From a bacterium (GTDB taxonomy: Bacteria > Armatimonadota > Fimbriimonadia > Fimbriimonadales > GBS-DC): a stretch of 6,282 bases of DNA. Positions 5,091-6,282 of this stretch are shown here, piece after piece. Under the pieces are notes generated by a model. It saw nothing but the letters and a program-made list of their open reading frames with translations. It searched no databases and had not been told where the DNA came from. The position numbers were made by a program, and so were the translations under genes. The stretch is taken from positions 1 through 6,282 of the forward strand of contig JARJMV020000257.1 of the NCBI GenBank assembly GCA_029335935.2, written 5' to 3'. The stretch's first letter is position 1, and every line of letters begins with the position of its first letter.

Positions 5091-6176
5091 TCAGCCGATA
5101 AGACAGGCATCCAGCTGTTGTCGGATCGTCGCTTCGGGCATGTTCCGCCCGATAAAGACCAGTTCTGTGGTCAGCGTGTCGGGGTCGGCGTCGCCGTACT
5201 GCGTGATGGGGTTGATGAAACACCCTCCGAACGCCTCCTCGTCGGCGGAGCTGGGCAGCGCGGGCGCGTCGGTCGGAACATCGCTGAAATCGAGAATATC
5301 CAACGCCACATGCGCCCCCGCCTGCTGCAGGATTACAGGGTCATGGTCGGCAAAGATCGCAAGCCCCTTACAACGCACAATGCTCGGATGCCACCGATGA
5401 AGCATCGCCTCGAATCGCTCCCAAACGAAGGGACGGCTTGAACCATAGACGAAACTGCTAAACCCATACTCCTCCGACTCGCTGCCCGTTTTGTGCCACT
5501 CTTCCTCCCAGTCGGGATGCTCGAAGCCCCGCTCGTAGTCGTAGCGTTGCGTATCCAGCAGCTCGCTGAGCGGGACATTCCCGTACTGCGCTCTCACGAT
5601 GCGCGCCGATGGGTTAAGCTGGCGTGCAAACGCCTCCAAGGCGTCCACCGCTTCGGAGGCTACCAGATCCACTTTGTTGAGAATAATCGTGTTGGCGAAC
5701 TCTATCTGGTCTGCCAGTAGCGGCGCAAGAGCAATCGTCTCGTCAGGGTCGTTCTCATCGGGGAGTTCGCTTTCGTAATATCGCCAAAAGTTAGCCGCGT
5801 CAATCACCGACACGAGGTTGTCTAAGCGCACGCGCTGTTGCAAGTCGTCCATGTAAAAAGTCTGGGCAATCGGCAGCGGCTCACCCAGCCCTGTCGACTC
5901 GATAAGGATGTAATCGATATCGGGTGTGTCGCTGAGGCGTTTGAGCTCCTCCAGCAGATCGCCGCGCAGAGTGCAGCAGATACAGCCGTTGCTAAGCTCG
6001 ACGAGCTGCTCCTCGCGCCGGCTCACCAGTTTGGCATCGATGCCCAAAGCCGCGAAGTCGTTCACAATCACGGCGAATTTGCGCTCTGCCTGCGTCAAGA
6101 TACGGTTCAGCAGTGTGGTCTTGCCACCGCCCAGAAAACCCACCAGCACCGTTACGGGAATCGGCGTTCTCATCAT
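5091..6176 (-). CDS. COG0523/CobW-family GTPase, putative zinc metallochaperone
   Basis: A 361-residue G3E-family P-loop GTPase of the kind that delivers metal to client enzymes or acts in zinc or cobalamin metabolism. It shows the Walker A motif GFLGGGKTT (13-21), the family-defining metal-binding GCICC motif (Cys65, Cys67, Cys68), a Walker B-like ESTGLGEP (93-100) and the guanine-specificity motif NKVD (167-170). A linker rich in His, Asp and Glu (HPDWEEEWH, 220-228) could bind metal. The C-terminal CobW_C domain runs from about 238 to the end. Its ELVFIGRNM segment (338-346) resembles the YciC/ZagA/ZigA branch linked to zinc limitation. It is the first gene after a strong promoter. The second Met (6173) has the better spacing, six bases from AGGAG, so the true start may be one codon later. 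Cytoplasmic. The metal specificity is inferred. Confidence 0.95.
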   Translation of the reverse strand: MMRTPIPVTVLVGFLGGGKTTLLNRILTQAERKFAVIVNDFAALGIDAKLVSRREEQLVELSNGCICCTLRGDLLEELKRLSDTPDIDYILIESTGLGEPLPIAQTFYMDDLQQRVRLDNLVSVIDAANFWRYYESELPDENDPDETIALAPLLADQIEFANTIILNKVDLVASEAVDALEAFARQLNPSARIVRAQYGNVPLSELLDTQRYDYERGFEHPDWEEEWHKTGSESEEYGFSSFVYGSSRPFVWERFEAMLHRWHPSIVRCKGLAIFADHDPVILQQAGAHVALDILDFSDVPTDAPALPSSADEEAFGGCFINPITQYGDADPDTLTTELVFIGRNMPEATIRQQLDACLIG

Positions 6177-6187
6177 CCTCTCCTGCA

Positions 6188-6210
6188 GTATGTATCAGTG
6201 TGTATAATAC
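6188..6210. promoter_or_regulatory. Imperfect dyad overlapping the -10, candidate operator
   Basis: The 23-bp segment has the symmetric pattern GTAT-N4-CA-N3-TG-N4-ATAC. It covers the -10 element and the predicted transcription start of the GTPase operon, where a repressor would block polymerase. COG0523 genes are often controlled by the zinc repressor Zur, but the sequence does not clearly match a Zur box that I know, so the regulator is unspecified. Confidence 0.3.
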
Positions 6211-6233
6211 CTCATCGGGAGCGGGTTTGTCAA
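6204..6233 (-). promoter_or_regulatory. Strong sigma70-type promoter of the GTPase-pseudopilin-permease operon
   Basis: On the minus strand a perfect -35 TTGACA (6233-6228) is followed, after 18 bp, by the -10 TATTAT (6209-6204, five of six consensus bases). Initiation is expected near 6197, leaving a leader of about 20 bases that contains CAGGAGAGG just before the start codon. It is the best match to a vegetative promoter in the window. Confidence 0.75.
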
Positions 6234-6282
6234 GAGGGGCGGCGGGTGTCCGAGAAATCATCCCCCGTGCAGAGGGAGCGGG
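6234..6282. other. GC-rich right edge upstream of the operon promoter
   Basis: These 49 bases lie upstream of the promoter. A minus-strand ATG at 6261 opens a frame that overlaps the GTPase gene out of frame and has no properly spaced ribosome binding site. I see no supported gene here. Confidence 0.4.

Noticed and set aside
5068..5223. N-terminal extension of the operon pseudopilin frame
   Set aside because: It overlaps the GTPase C terminus out of frame. The prepilin leader starts at 5067 behind a GAGGAGG site.
6203..6208. TATAAT on the plus strand as a promoter pointing out of the window to the right
   Set aside because: No -35 or extended -10 accompanies it. It is the near-palindromic counterpart of the minus-strand TATTAT, and no plus-strand gene follows.
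5992..6261. Minus-strand 89-codon frame upstream of and overlapping the GTPase gene
   Set aside because: It contains the operon promoter in its coding sequence, lacks a spaced ribosome binding site and overlaps the P-loop region out of frame.

Overview
The window is GC-rich bacterial DNA, and every gene I can support lies on the minus strand, so transcription runs from right (6282) to left (1). The best taxonomic clue is the pair of pseudopilin-like proteins. Each has a GFTLIE cleavage site, an LFPVFA..RE.AR...C.SN.RQ.G block, a MY.(D)D segment and a YFP motif. From memory this is the Armatimonadota flavour of the DUF1559 family rather than the planctomycete one. A thermophilic or environmental Armatimonadota genome is my best guess, inferred from protein style only.

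Right part (about 6240 to 3345): a strong sigma70-type promoter (TTGACA, 18-bp spacer, TATTAT) drives an apparent three-gene operon. It holds a COG0523/CobW-family metallochaperone GTPase, then a DUF1559 pseudopilin 23 nt later, then a YraQ/ArsP-type (DUF318) permease 10 nt later. GTPase plus permease suggests metal homeostasis. The pseudopilin between them is unexpected and has a His/Cys/Trp-rich stretch. An imperfect dyad overlaps the -10 and the start of the leader and is a candidate operator.

Middle part (3294 to 1610): a DinB-fold protein with four candidate metal-ligand histidines sits 2 nt upstream of a complete phosphoglycerate kinase gene (pgk). The two look translationally coupled. 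The usual glycolytic neighbours of pgk are absent from the window.

Left part (1600 to 343): a second, cysteine-rich DUF1559 pseudopilin has its own TATAAT promoter. It is followed by a 66-residue single-pass membrane protein of unknown function, with a perfect 9-bp GC hairpin between the two genes.

Far left (1 to 342): no supported gene. Positions 116 to 319 hold a mosaic of short palindromes, several preceded by GTAG, in both orientations. They look like REP/BIME elements of the kind mobilised by REP-associated tyrosine transposases (RAYTs). No such transposase is encoded here. Positions 1 to 115 are visibly lower in GC and may be the edge of a different segment.
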